The translations under genes were made by a program, and so were the position numbers. A DNA stretch of 64,000 nt from Prosthecobacter sp. (lineage in GTDB: Bacteria > Verrucomicrobiota > Verrucomicrobiia > Verrucomicrobiales > Verrucomicrobiaceae): positions 558,001 through 622,000 of the forward strand of contig NZ_JAXMIH010000008.1 of the NCBI RefSeq assembly GCF_034366625.1, given 5' to 3'. Below are positions 28,622-38,000 of the stretch, piece after piece. Positions within the stretch are counted from its first letter, which is position 1. Every line of letters begins with the position of its first letter. Under the pieces are notes generated by a model. It was given only the letters and a program-made list of their open reading frames with translations. It was not told the origin of the DNA and did no database searches.

Positions 28622-29512
28622 ATGGCCGCCGGTTCTTTCACCGTCATCGGCATCGGCGCGGCAACGCACGATGCGTTCTCGATTGTGCGCGAATTCCGCG
28701 CCGAAGAGCATGTGACGCAGGCGTTGGCCCATGCCGAGGACGGCGGCGGACCAGTGGCGACGGCGTTGTGCGTGCTGGCGGCGGAAGGACATTCATGCGT
28801 GTTGATCGACCGCTGTGGGGATGATGCCACAGGTCAGAAAATCCGCGCCGGATTGGAAGAATTCGGCGTGAGCACGAATCATCTGCATGTGGTGCCAGGA
28901 ACGCGCTCCGCCAGCGCCTGCATCCTCGTGCGGCAGAGCGATGGCGCGCGGCAGATCGTTTATGCACCTTCCACAGCGGGAGAACCGGCTCATGGGGAGG
29001 TGGACGGGTCACTTTTCAATAGCGCACGGCTCCTGCACATCAATGGCCGCCATGAAAACGCCGCGCGCCGGGCCGTGAAACTCGCGCAAGAGCATGGCGT
29101 CACGATTTCTTTCGATGGCGGAGCTGGAAGATGGCGCGAATCGTTGCGCGATCTCGTCGAAGCGAGCCACATCCGCATCTTTTCGCGAGATTTTGCCACG
29201 AATTGCAGCAGCAGAGACGATTTGCCTGAAATGGCTGCCACATTGCTCCAACCACCCGCTCAAGTGCTCGTCATCACAGCGGGTGCGGCAGGCAGTCATG
29301 TCTGGACCGCCGACGGCACCTATTTCCATCAGCCGGCTCACGCATGCCTCGTGATCGACACCACCGGCTGCGGCGATGTGTATCACGGGTGGTTTTTGCA
29401 CGGCTGGCTCAAAGGCTGGCCGTTGGAACAATGCGCGGGTGTCGCCAGCCGCCGGGCGGCGTTAAACGCTCAAGGATTGGGCGGACGACACGTCTTGCGG
29501 CTGAAACTTTGA
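28622..29512 (+). CDS. PfkB family carbohydrate kinase
   Basis: The product (296 aa) has the ribokinase fold. The N-terminal GGGPVATALCVLAAEG corresponds to PfkB signature 1. The C-terminal DTTGCGDVYHGWFLHGW is signature 2, with the catalytic Asp in GCGD. Most family members have GAGD, so the Cys is a mild variant. Members phosphorylate sugars such as ribose, fructose or 2-keto-3-deoxygluconate; the substrate is not determinable. It is divergent from the MFS transporter, which might import its substrate. Confidence 0.88.
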   Translation: MAAGSFTVIGIGAATHDAFSIVREFRAEEHVTQALAHAEDGGGPVATALCVLAAEGHSCVLIDRCGDDATGQKIRAGLEEFGVSTNHLHVVPGTRSASACILVRQSDGARQIVYAPSTAGEPAHGEVDGSLFNSARLLHINGRHENAARRAVKLAQEHGVTISFDGGAGRWRESLRDLVEASHIRIFSRDFATNCSSRDDLPEMAATLLQPPAQVLVITAGAAGSHVWTADGTYFHQPAHACLVIDTTGCGDVYHGWFLHGWLKGWPLEQCAGVASRRAALNAQGLGGRHVLRLKL

Positions 29513-29556
29513 ACCTTGCACATTGAATTTTGACCCTTGAACAGGTAAACAATGAC

Positions 29557-30285
29557 ATGCGCCGACACGCCGCACTTTTTCTACCACTCTCTCTTGCTCT
29601 GATTGTCGTGGCTTGCGCCACCTACGACGGCTCCCGCATCTCCCGCTGGGAGTCGCGTTATAATGACGCCGCTCTCGGTCCGGTGACGCCCGATCAGCTC
29701 CTCGCCGAAGCGCGGGTGAAGCTCGATCTCATTCCCCCCGGCACCGTGGGCCGTCGTTATTACCGGCCGATGCGGCCGCGATACATCACCATTCACAGCA
29801 CGCAGAACTACACGGGAGACGCCTACCAGCATGCGCTGGCCTTGAAACGCGGTGCGTTGCGCGCCACCAAGCGCAAAGGCGGCAACCGCATCGGCTTCCT
29901 CACCTGGCACTTCACCGTGCAGGAAAACATCGCCATCCAGCACCTGCCCTGCCGTGAGCAGGGCGAGCACGCCGACTTTGACGGGCCGGGCAACAATTAC
30001 AGCATCGGCATCGAGATGTGCGAGCACAGCGGCAACGACATCGGCCTCACCATTGATCGCACCGCGCGCCTCGCCGCGTATCTGATGCGCGCCTATGACA
30101 TTCCGCTCAGCCATGTCGTGGGGCATTACCACTGGCCGCGCAAGGGCTTGAACCCGCCGAACAAAGACTGCCCGCATTTCCTGCTCGACCGTGGCCGCCC
30201 CGGCCCCACCTGGCGCTGGTTCCAAGGCCGCGTGCAGCTTCATTACAACCGCATGCTCGCCGGGCCTGCGACACCGCTCGGCTGA
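29557..30285 (+). CDS. N-acetylmuramoyl-L-alanine amidase lipoprotein (Amidase_2/PGRP type)
   Basis: The product (242 aa) has a lipoprotein signal with lipobox VVAC (Cys20). The amidase_2 fold shows zinc ligands at His80 (ITIHST), the His in GHYHW and the Cys in KDCPHF, the H-H-C set seen in T7 lysozyme and PGRP amidases. It should cleave the MurNAc-L-Ala bond of peptidoglycan or muropeptides from a membrane-anchored position. The ATG at 29557 directly precedes the signal peptide. The next gene begins 3 nt after its stop. Confidence 0.88.
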   Translation: MRRHAALFLPLSLALIVVACATYDGSRISRWESRYNDAALGPVTPDQLLAEARVKLDLIPPGTVGRRYYRPMRPRYITIHSTQNYTGDAYQHALALKRGALRATKRKGGNRIGFLTWHFTVQENIAIQHLPCREQGEHADFDGPGNNYSIGIEMCEHSGNDIGLTIDRTARLAAYLMRAYDIPLSHVVGHYHWPRKGLNPPNKDCPHFLLDRGRPGPTWRWFQGRVQLHYNRMLAGPATPLG

Positions 30286-30288
30286 GTC

Positions 30289-31215
30289 ATGAATGCCGCG
30301 ACTCTCCAGCTTGGTCTCTTTCTTGCCGTTTCCACGGTTGTTTGGGGGCAGAGCGCTTCCTCCTGGCCGGAAAAACCGGTGCCCAGCACCAGCGAGCGTG
30401 TCGCGATTCTGGAAGACAAGCGGATCAAGGAAAGCTCCGGTCTCATCCAAGGCCGCCGCGATCCTTCGATCTTCTGGACCGTGAATGACTCCGGTGGTGA
30501 ACCCTGCGTCTTCGCCATCGACCACAGCGGCAAAACACGCGCCAAAGTGCGCGTGCGCGAGGCCGCCAATTTTGACTGGGAAGATCTTACGCTGGGCAAG
30601 GATGACCAGGGATCCCCGGCTCTCTTCATCGGTGACATCGGCGACAACTTCCAGATGCGGCCCACCATCCAGGTGTATCAAATTCCTGAACCTGGGATCG
30701 TCGCCACAGGCAAACCCGTCGCCGAAACGGAAAGCCCCGCGTCGCACATCTGGCGTGCCAACTATCCCGACGGCAAGCACAACGCCGAAAGCCTGCTCAT
30801 TCATCCGCAGACCAACCGGCTCTACATTCTCACCAAGAGCGAGGACGGAAAGAGCGCCCTCTATGCCTTCCCGCAGCCTCTGCAGGAAAAGGTGAGCATG
30901 CCGCTCGAAAAAATCGCGGACCTCAGTTTCCCCACGCTGATTCGTCCCGGCAAACGCCCGCATGACAACTGCATGGCCACCGCCGCCTGCTTCTCGCCGG
31001 ATGGCGGCCGTCTCGTCGTCGCCACGTACAGCAGCCTCTATGAATGGAAGCTGGCGAAGGACCAACCGTTGACGGTGGCGCTAAAACAAACGCCGACGCG
31101 CATCGAACCGCAACTCGTGCCGCAGGTCGAGGGCGTCTGCTACGATGCCGACAGCCAGACCCTCTGGTTCACCAGCGAGCGCCTGCCGACGCCGCTGTTT
31201 CGTGTGACACGCTGA
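30289..31215 (+). CDS. Exported protein of unknown function, beta-propeller-like
   Basis: The product (308 aa) has a signal peptide ending near VVWGQS. Repeating beta segments (SGLIQGRRDPSIFWTVNDSGG, NFDWEDLTLGKDDQGSPALFIGDIGDN, NAESLLIHPQTNRLYILTKSEDG) suggest a propeller similar to SdiA-regulated or phytase-esterase-like domains. The pairing of DSGG and GDIGDN acidic loops suggests metal binding. No catalytic assignment is possible. It lies 3 nt downstream of the amidase gene, so the two form a short operon. Confidence 0.75.
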   Translation: MNAATLQLGLFLAVSTVVWGQSASSWPEKPVPSTSERVAILEDKRIKESSGLIQGRRDPSIFWTVNDSGGEPCVFAIDHSGKTRAKVRVREAANFDWEDLTLGKDDQGSPALFIGDIGDNFQMRPTIQVYQIPEPGIVATGKPVAETESPASHIWRANYPDGKHNAESLLIHPQTNRLYILTKSEDGKSALYAFPQPLQEKVSMPLEKIADLSFPTLIRPGKRPHDNCMATAACFSPDGGRLVVATYSSLYEWKLAKDQPLTVALKQTPTRIEPQLVPQVEGVCYDADSQTLWFTSERLPTPLFRVTR

Positions 31216-31258
31216 CTGCGTTTACTTCACCCACTCGATGAATCAAGGCGCTTCGAGT

Positions 31259-31555
31259 TCATTGCGGAGTTTGTTCGTCTGCTTCGCCGTGAATGTCACG
31301 TTCGGCTGGTGCATTTAACCCACCACGATGCCGAGCAGCGCCATGGCTTATTTCGCTAACGGCAACGACAATAGTGACAATGAAGCCAATGCAAAAGACG
31401 CCAGCCGCGACGACTAAGGCGAAAGCATAGCCGATTAAGGGTTGTGTATCACCGAGCCAATGTTCAAAAACCAAGCAGGCACAAAGGATGATCGCCAAAG
31501 CAGATGCCAGTGAAACCAAGAGTCCAACCACCAGTATTCTCGATGAACTTTTCAT
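31259..31555 (-). CDS. Small two-helix membrane protein, hypothetical
   Basis: A 98-aa product with two clear hydrophobic helices (about residues 7-29 and 40-65) and a short hydrophilic tail with His and Arg. No motif is recognised. The region is visibly lower in GC than its neighbours. The hydrophobic pattern argues for a real gene, but no neighbour gives a role; it is convergent with the propeller gene. Confidence 0.5.
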   Translation of the reverse strand: MKSSSRILVVGLLVSLASALAIILCACLVFEHWLGDTQPLIGYAFALVVAAGVFCIGFIVTIVVAVSEISHGAARHRGGLNAPAERDIHGEADEQTPQ

Positions 31556-31652
31556 GATTTGCAGTTGGTCAGCGTATGGATCACACCCATTTGAAGAAAC
31601 TTAGCGCCAAATCATCTGCAACATGAATCACCACCGCGAGTTTGTTTGCAGC

Positions 31653-32966
31653 ATGCGCATCCTGCTCTTTCTCCTCCTTGGCACCGCCCTGCATGCCGAG
31701 GACTGGCCGCAGTGGCTCGGCCCGCAGCGTGACGGTGTGTGGCGTGAAACCGGCATCATCGAAAAGTTTCCTGAAGGCGGGCAGAAAGTGCGCTGGCGCG
31801 TGAAGATCGGCGGCGGCTACACCGGCCCGGCGATTGCGAATGGCAAAGTGTATCTCATGGACCGCCAGGTGGCCGTGGAGACGCGAGCGCCGGGCAATGC
31901 CTTTGCCCGTGGCATCATTCCCGGCACGGAACGTGTGCTCTGCCTTGATGTTGCGAGTGGCAAACAGGTTTGGGAGCATCGCTACGACTGCACCTACACC
32001 ATGAGCTACTCCACCGGTCCGCGGTGCACGCCGCTGGTGAGCGGCGGCAAGGTGTGGACACTCGGCGCGGAGGGAAATCTGTTCTGCCTCGACGCCGCCA
32101 GCGGCAAGGTGCTCTGGTCACACGACTTCAAAACGGACTATGGTGCTCGCACACCGATGTGGGGCTTCGCAGGTCATCCGCTGCTCGATGGTCAGCGCCT
32201 CATCTGCCTCGTCGGTGGCCCTGGCAGCGTGGCGATGGCTTTTGACAAGGACACTGGCAAAGAACTCTGGCGTGCGCTTGATGCGCGCGAGCCTGGTTAT
32301 GCACCGCCGACCATGATCGAGGCCGGTGGCACCAAACAGCTCATCCTCTGGCATCCGCAGGCCGTGAACTCGCTCGATCCGGCCACAGGCAAGGTGTTCT
32401 GGTCGCATCCGTGGGAGATTCGTGCCGGCCTCACCGTTGCCACGCCGCGACTCGCGGGCGATCTGCTCCTGCTGAGCTCGTTTTACACCAGTTCGAAGTG
32501 CTTCAAGCTCGACGCCGCCAAACCCGCCGCCACGCTGCAATGGGAGGGCAAAAGCTTCAGTGAAAAGAACACCGACACGCTGCACAGCCTCATGAGCACG
32601 CCCTACATCGAAAACGGCCACATCTACGGCGTGTGCAGCTACGGCCAGCTCCGCTGCCTCAAGCTCGACACCGGCGAACGTCTCTGGGAAACCTTCGCCG
32701 CCACCACCGGCGGCCCGCCTGTGCGCTGGGCCAATGCCTTCATCATCAAGCACGCCGACCGCTTCTTCCTCGCCAACGAACAAGGCGACCTCATCATCGC
32801 CAAGCTCACGCCGCAAGGCTACGAAGAACTCAGCCGCGCCAAGCTCCTCAAGCCCACGACCACCGACCCCAGACGTGCCGTTGTGTGGTCACACCCCGCT
32901 TTCGCGAATCAGTGCGTCTTCATGCGCAATGACGAGGAGATCGTGTGTGTCTCGCTGGCGAAGTAA
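31653..32966 (+). CDS. Exported PQQ-like beta-propeller protein
   Basis: The product (437 aa) has a signal peptide (MRILLFLLLGTALHA) followed by DWPQWLGPQRDGVWRETG, the usual start of the PQQ_2/BamB-like proteins common in Verrucomicrobiota and Planctomycetota. Repeats such as LCLDVASGKQVWEHRYD, FCLDAASGKVLWSHDF and LKLDTGERLWETFA are tryptophan-docking propeller blades. These proteins are often annotated as PQQ-binding, but no PQQ-dependent dehydrogenase residues are evident; a role in binding or assembly is possible. The start gives a clean signal peptide; an ATG ten codons upstream does not. Confidence 0.88.
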   Translation: MRILLFLLLGTALHAEDWPQWLGPQRDGVWRETGIIEKFPEGGQKVRWRVKIGGGYTGPAIANGKVYLMDRQVAVETRAPGNAFARGIIPGTERVLCLDVASGKQVWEHRYDCTYTMSYSTGPRCTPLVSGGKVWTLGAEGNLFCLDAASGKVLWSHDFKTDYGARTPMWGFAGHPLLDGQRLICLVGGPGSVAMAFDKDTGKELWRALDAREPGYAPPTMIEAGGTKQLILWHPQAVNSLDPATGKVFWSHPWEIRAGLTVATPRLAGDLLLLSSFYTSSKCFKLDAAKPAATLQWEGKSFSEKNTDTLHSLMSTPYIENGHIYGVCSYGQLRCLKLDTGERLWETFAATTGGPPVRWANAFIIKHADRFFLANEQGDLIIAKLTPQGYEELSRAKLLKPTTTDPRRAVVWSHPAFANQCVFMRNDEEIVCVSLAK

Positions 32967-32972
32967 GCGCGT

Positions 32973-33533
32973 TCACTTCCTTTTCGGTTCAGGCAGCGAA
33001 GCCCCGCGAAGAAACTCCCCGTCATGGCGCCGGTGCAGATCGTCCTCTGTCCACATCTCGCGGTCAGGCCCCGCACTGCGGATGTCGATGCGCGTCGCAT
33101 CGCTCACATGAAAAAACAACGGCGTGTCCCAGCGGTCAATGAGCTGCCCCTGCTCATTCAGGCAGGCATGCGGCGGTGCCAGGAAAACGGTCTTGGTGGC
33201 ATTTTTGCCCATCAGCGCCGCAGCGAACTCCTCATTTGCCCCCAACCGAAACGGCGCGTCGCTCTTCACGAGCAGCATCAGGTTCGAAAACGCATGCGCC
33301 ACCGCCTGCAAATCCTCCTCCGGCCTCACTCCCGGTTCTCCATAATGTTTCAAGATCTCCGTGCCCGGCAAAGCCTCACTGCCACGCAGCTTCGCCTCCT
33401 CCTCCATCGCCTTGGCGGCTGCCATGGGCATCCTGCTTTCAGCTTTGACTACCTGCTTCTCACCACGCTGCAGCAGCCACCATCCCACTGCCATCGGCAG
33501 TATCACTCCCAGCACTGCCAGTCGCTTATTCAT
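32973..33533 (-). CDS. Membrane-anchored protein with pseudopilin GspG-like C-terminus
   Basis: The product (186 aa) has one N-terminal hydrophobic segment (RLAVLGVILPMAVGWWLL) and a C-terminal part with LIDRWDTPLFFHVSDATRIDIRSAGPD. This resembles the C-terminal domain of type II secretion major pseudopilins (DPWGxPY...SxGxDG, calcium site). There is no prepilin peptidase motif (GFTLxE) at the N-terminus, so it is not a normal pseudopilin. It converges on the PQQ propeller gene and follows the DUF1501 gene (25-nt gap). Confidence 0.65.
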   Translation of the reverse strand: MNKRLAVLGVILPMAVGWWLLQRGEKQVVKAESRMPMAAAKAMEEEAKLRGSEALPGTEILKHYGEPGVRPEEDLQAVAHAFSNLMLLVKSDAPFRLGANEEFAAALMGKNATKTVFLAPPHACLNEQGQLIDRWDTPLFFHVSDATRIDIRSAGPDREMWTEDDLHRRHDGEFLRGASLPEPKRK

Positions 33534-33558
33534 CACATGCTTGACTCTTTGACCCGCC

Positions 33559-35001
33559 TCAAATCCACGTCCCCGTTCTCAAAAACCCAATCGGCAACGA
33601 CGACGAATTCACGTTGTAAAAGTTCCCAATGTTTGGCAGCACCGCGTCCATGCTCGCCGCAGGCACGCCGAACCAGCGCAGCATCTCCGCGAAGAACGCA
33701 TCCACGCTTGTCGTCGGAATCATGCGGCCGCCGTAACCGGTGTCGTTGGCGCTTTCGAGCGTCTGGTCCGGGAAGGTGCCGTAGATGCGCCCGCCCTGCA
33801 CCGGACCGCCCATGACGAGCGCGTTGCCGCCCCAGGCGTGGTCCGTGCCGCGACCGTTGCTGCGTAGCGTGCGGCCAAAGTCGGACGCGCTGAAGGTGAT
33901 CACCCCATCATGGAGGTTCAGTTGATCCAACGCTCGCTGAAAGGCGGTCAGCGCCGTGCTCAGCGTCGTGAGCATGCCCGCCTGCGTGTTCAGCAGCTCG
34001 CCGTGGTGGTCCCAGCCGCCCTGCGTGATGAAAATCGTCTGCCGGTGCAGTCCCAGCGCCTGTCGCAGCGCGATCATCCTCACCGCCGCGCGAAACTGCT
34101 GGGCGATGTAGTTGTTCGTCGGGAACAAACCGGCCACCGCGCTGTCATCATAGCTGTTGTACTGCTCCAGGAAGAATTCTTGAAGCTCGATGCTGCTTTT
34201 CGTGAGCTGACCATAGCTCTGCTGCATCAGGTTGGCGTAGTTTTGCTGGATCACGCTGCGATGCGCCGTGTTTTTCAGCCGCATCGGGTGCAGCGGGTCT
34301 GTGATCTCGCTGCCGGTGAAGGTCAGGGCACCGCGATCCGTCACCACAAACTGCGTCGTCGCATTGCCCACCTGCCACAGGCTGTTGCCAGCCAGCGAGA
34401 TGTTCATGGCGATGCTGTTGCCATTCACCGTGCTGTGCAGCACATCCGCCGCGCGTCCCGCCCAGCCGCTGAGCTGCGTCATGCCCTGCGGCACGGAGGT
34501 CTGCCACTGGTCGATCTGATCGCTGTGCGAATAAAGTGCCCGCGGCAGCGGCACGCTCTCCGCCAGATACTGCGCCTTCGTCACTGGTTGGATCAGCGTG
34601 CCCACATTCGTCAAAAGCGCCGCGCGACGCTTCGCTGTGTCGCCGCCCAGGCCGTTGAACATCTCCTGCAAGCCGGCACAACTCGGGTGAATGCCGTAGA
34701 GCTGCCCGTCGCCGCCATCCTGGTTCAAACTGAGCAACTGGCCCGTCGTCAGCGCCAGATTTCCCCGTGTCGTCGTGTACGTCGCGTGCCTGGCTGCATC
34801 GCGAGGCACCAGCCAGTTGAACGAGTCCATCCCGCCGTTCAAAAAGAAGCACACCAGCGTCCGATGATCGGTGGGCGCGTCCAGCGCCGCCGCGCGGCTC
34901 GCGAGCTGCAGATTGAGCAGCGTGTTCATGATCGGCACACTGCTCATCGCTGCGCAGGCGGTCTTGCCGAAGAACTGGCGTCGTTGAAGTGAGGCATTCA
35001 T
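33559..35001 (-). CDS. DUF1501 family Tat-exported protein (DUF1800 partner)
   Basis: The product (480 aa) starts with a twin-arginine-like leader, LQRRQFFGKTACAAM. DUF1501 landmarks are VCFFLNGGMDSFNWLVPRD, the histidine segment ITQGGWDHHGELL, and FSASDFGRTLRSNGRGTDHAWGGNALVMGG. It lies 26 nt downstream of the giant DUF1800 gene. The DUF1800-DUF1501 gene pair is widespread in bacteria with complex envelopes, and the two products probably act together at the cell surface; the biochemical role is unknown. The start is set by the twin-arginine leader; an upstream in-frame extension is not conserved-looking. Confidence 0.92.
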   Translation of the reverse strand: MNASLQRRQFFGKTACAAMSSVPIMNTLLNLQLASRAAALDAPTDHRTLVCFFLNGGMDSFNWLVPRDAARHATYTTTRGNLALTTGQLLSLNQDGGDGQLYGIHPSCAGLQEMFNGLGGDTAKRRAALLTNVGTLIQPVTKAQYLAESVPLPRALYSHSDQIDQWQTSVPQGMTQLSGWAGRAADVLHSTVNGNSIAMNISLAGNSLWQVGNATTQFVVTDRGALTFTGSEITDPLHPMRLKNTAHRSVIQQNYANLMQQSYGQLTKSSIELQEFFLEQYNSYDDSAVAGLFPTNNYIAQQFRAAVRMIALRQALGLHRQTIFITQGGWDHHGELLNTQAGMLTTLSTALTAFQRALDQLNLHDGVITFSASDFGRTLRSNGRGTDHAWGGNALVMGGPVQGGRIYGTFPDQTLESANDTGYGGRMIPTTSVDAFFAEMLRWFGVPAASMDAVLPNIGNFYNVNSSSLPIGFLRTGTWI

Positions 35002-35027
35002 TTCATGAAAAAGAAAAAAGCTGAAAC

Positions 35028-38000
35028 TCAACGCATCACCGCCCCCTCCGGGCAGGTCAGCGCAAGATAGGCGGCCACGCGGACGCGTGCGGCCGATTGA
35101 TAGGCGGGGATTTGAGCGAGGGTATTGAGGATGAGCGTGCGGGTGGATGCCTTCATCTGCCCGGCGCAGAACAGCAGGTTCAAATGGTCCATCAAGCGCT
35201 CCGGCGATGATGCCAGTATTGATTCCTGGGCGATGCCGAGCGGGAAGCGATACGTCTCCCATAGGCTGAATCCCTCTTCCAGCATGTGCCAGAGGCGATT
35301 GGGGAAGGAGATCGAACTGTAGCTGTCCGTGATCTGAAACACCGGCCCGGCGAGTCCATTCTGAGTCAGCAGTCCCGGCGCGCGATACTCCGGGCGATAG
35401 AAATTGAACACGCTCGGCGAGTTCGTCGGCGCCTGGCGGCTCTCGTTGTAGAAGTCACTCCAGTCCCACCACAGCAGATCGGGCACCTGCTTCATGCCAA
35501 ACACACGCGCCATCGCCATGGTGCGGACGACAGGCTCCTTCAGCCGCCCAAATCCAGCCGCCTGCGTGCCAACAGGCGCGCGCGCCTCATCATCGAGCAA
35601 GATCGCGCGCACCACCGCTGCCAGATCACCACGCACGCCGAGGCCGTTGTCGGCAAAGACCTGCCCCACGCGCTGCACATAGGCCGGGCTCGGATTGTCC
35701 GTGACGAGGAACTGGATCAACTGCTTCCCGACGAACACGCCCGTATTCGGATGCATGAACAAATGATGGATCGCGTCCCGCACATCACGCTGCGCGTTCT
35801 CCTGCGTGGCCGCGCGGGCAGGAATCACAAAATTTCGCAGCAGCGTCTTCGCGCCGAAGTCATGGCGGTCCGCGTGCAGGCTCATCGGTGTGGCGTAGTC
35901 CTGCTCCGTCCAGCCGCCGCCGCCCCAGTTGTAGCTGCCAAACCAAAAGCCCGTCATCACACGCGCGAGCTGCGTGATCTCGGCATTGGAGTACGTCGGA
36001 ACCGGGGCCCCGAGACCGTCGAGCTGTCTTGAGCCATCGGGATTCAGCTCCCACAGGCCCACGCTGAAGAGCTGCATAACCTCGCGCGCATAGTTTTCAT
36101 CGGGATAGCGATTGATGCCCGGATCAGCCTTCTGATTGCCCACATGGCTCAAATACCGGCCCATCACCGGATGCATCGTCACCTCCATCAGCACGTCTTC
36201 ATAATTGCCGAAGGCATGCCGCACAAAGAGGTCATAAAAATCCGCCATGCCGAGGCAGCGGTTCTCTAAATTCGCATCACGGCGCGAAGCCACGAGAATC
36301 TGGCTCAGCGCAAACGCGACGCGTTGCCGCAACTGATCCGGCCCCTGGATGGCCGCGCGGGCAAAGGCCGTCTGCATGTTGTTGCCGAACAAAAACGGAT
36401 CGGCATCACCGCCGCCGCGGCTGTAGTTGCTGCGACTGCGCTGCGTCGTCATGTCCGCGAAGATTGTCTGGATATAGTCCGAATGCCGCGTTTGCGGCAG
36501 CCCCATCTGCTCCGTGATCCACGCCGAGTAGCCGAGGGTCTGCACACGTTGAACGTCCTCCAATGTCGGTCCAAACGTGGCCTGCATCAGGAAACGCGCA
36601 GCCTGCACGCGTGAAACCGCTCCCGCACTGCCGCCAGCGAATCCGCCATCGCCGTCCGCGCCTTGCAGTTGCTCGATCAGCGTCGCGTAATCACCGCTCA
36701 GCGTCGTTTCCGCCGTGCCATCGTTGTTCGCGTCAATGCTCACGGCACTACGTGTGCTCGTGGCCAGGGTGGTGGAGGAGCCGAGCACGTTTGACTCCGT
36801 CCAGTCGCTCACGCCATCACCATCCGTGTCCAGATTGTCCACGCTGGCACGGTAGAACGTATTTGGGCCTCCAAGACCAAACGTCTGCCGATACTCATTC
36901 CCCACCATCACCGGCAGACCCGGCGCGAGGCTCCATGAAGCCAGATCTGTGCTTTGCAGCACGCGATGCCGCTTCCACGGCAAAACCGGCCAGCACACCG
37001 TCAAATCAGCCCCGCCACGAATCACATCACTCCACAGCCGCGACCGTGCATCACGCGGATTCGTCCCCGCCATGGCCTCCGCCGCGTTCGTCATGCCGTC
37101 GCCATCCTCATCGTCGAGAGATAGCAGGCCAAAATCGCCAATCCACTGCTCCCAGGCATCCGAAAGGCCGTTGCCATTCAAATCCTCGCCATTCACTCCC
37201 GCAGGCGCGCCGCGATACAACGGCGGCAAACTCGTCGCGAGCAGCGGATCACTGCTGCTGTCGGTCTCGATGCCATCCTTCGCCAGATCATCATCACTGT
37301 CCGCATCATTCGGAAGTGTTCCTGCCAGATACTCACGCACGTTCGTCAGGCCGTCGGCATCGCCATCTAAAGAACCATCCGCCGCCGAGTTTTTGTTCAG
37401 ACCATGCAAATCCTCCCACACGTCCGGCATGCCATCCTCGTCCGTGTCTTTGAAAGCGGCAAAGGCAGGGGTGTCTTCCAGCGGTGTGCTCTGGAAATAA
37501 ACCCTCACGCCATCGTGTTGCGACAGCGACAGGCGGTTCGCCACCGCTGGATCACTGCGATCCTGCCATGTGGCCAGCCCATCATGCACATTTTGCGCCA
37601 GGGCACAGTTTGTGAATGTGCGGCTCACCACGGTTTGACTCATGTCTTGATTCGTGATGCTGAACGTGAAGTTCCACGCCGTGCGATTGCCCGTGCTGCT
37701 GCCCTGGATGCGGAAACGCAGCCGGTCGCTGATGTCCGCCGCGCCATGGCCGCTGAAACCCAGCGCTGCCTTCAGATCGACCGGAAAGTCCTGCCAGTCC
37801 GCCTCCCAGATGTCCCACTCGTCATTGTCCGGGTGGCTGAAGCCGCCCAGCCAGCTCGAATAGAGAAAATGCGACACGCGGCCCGCTTTCACCCTCAACG
37901 CCACATTGAACGTGTCCGTGCTGGTCGCCGCCGCATTGCGGACTTGAAAGCTCATCATTTCATCATCTCCCCACTCCTGATCTGTCACACCACCACGCGA

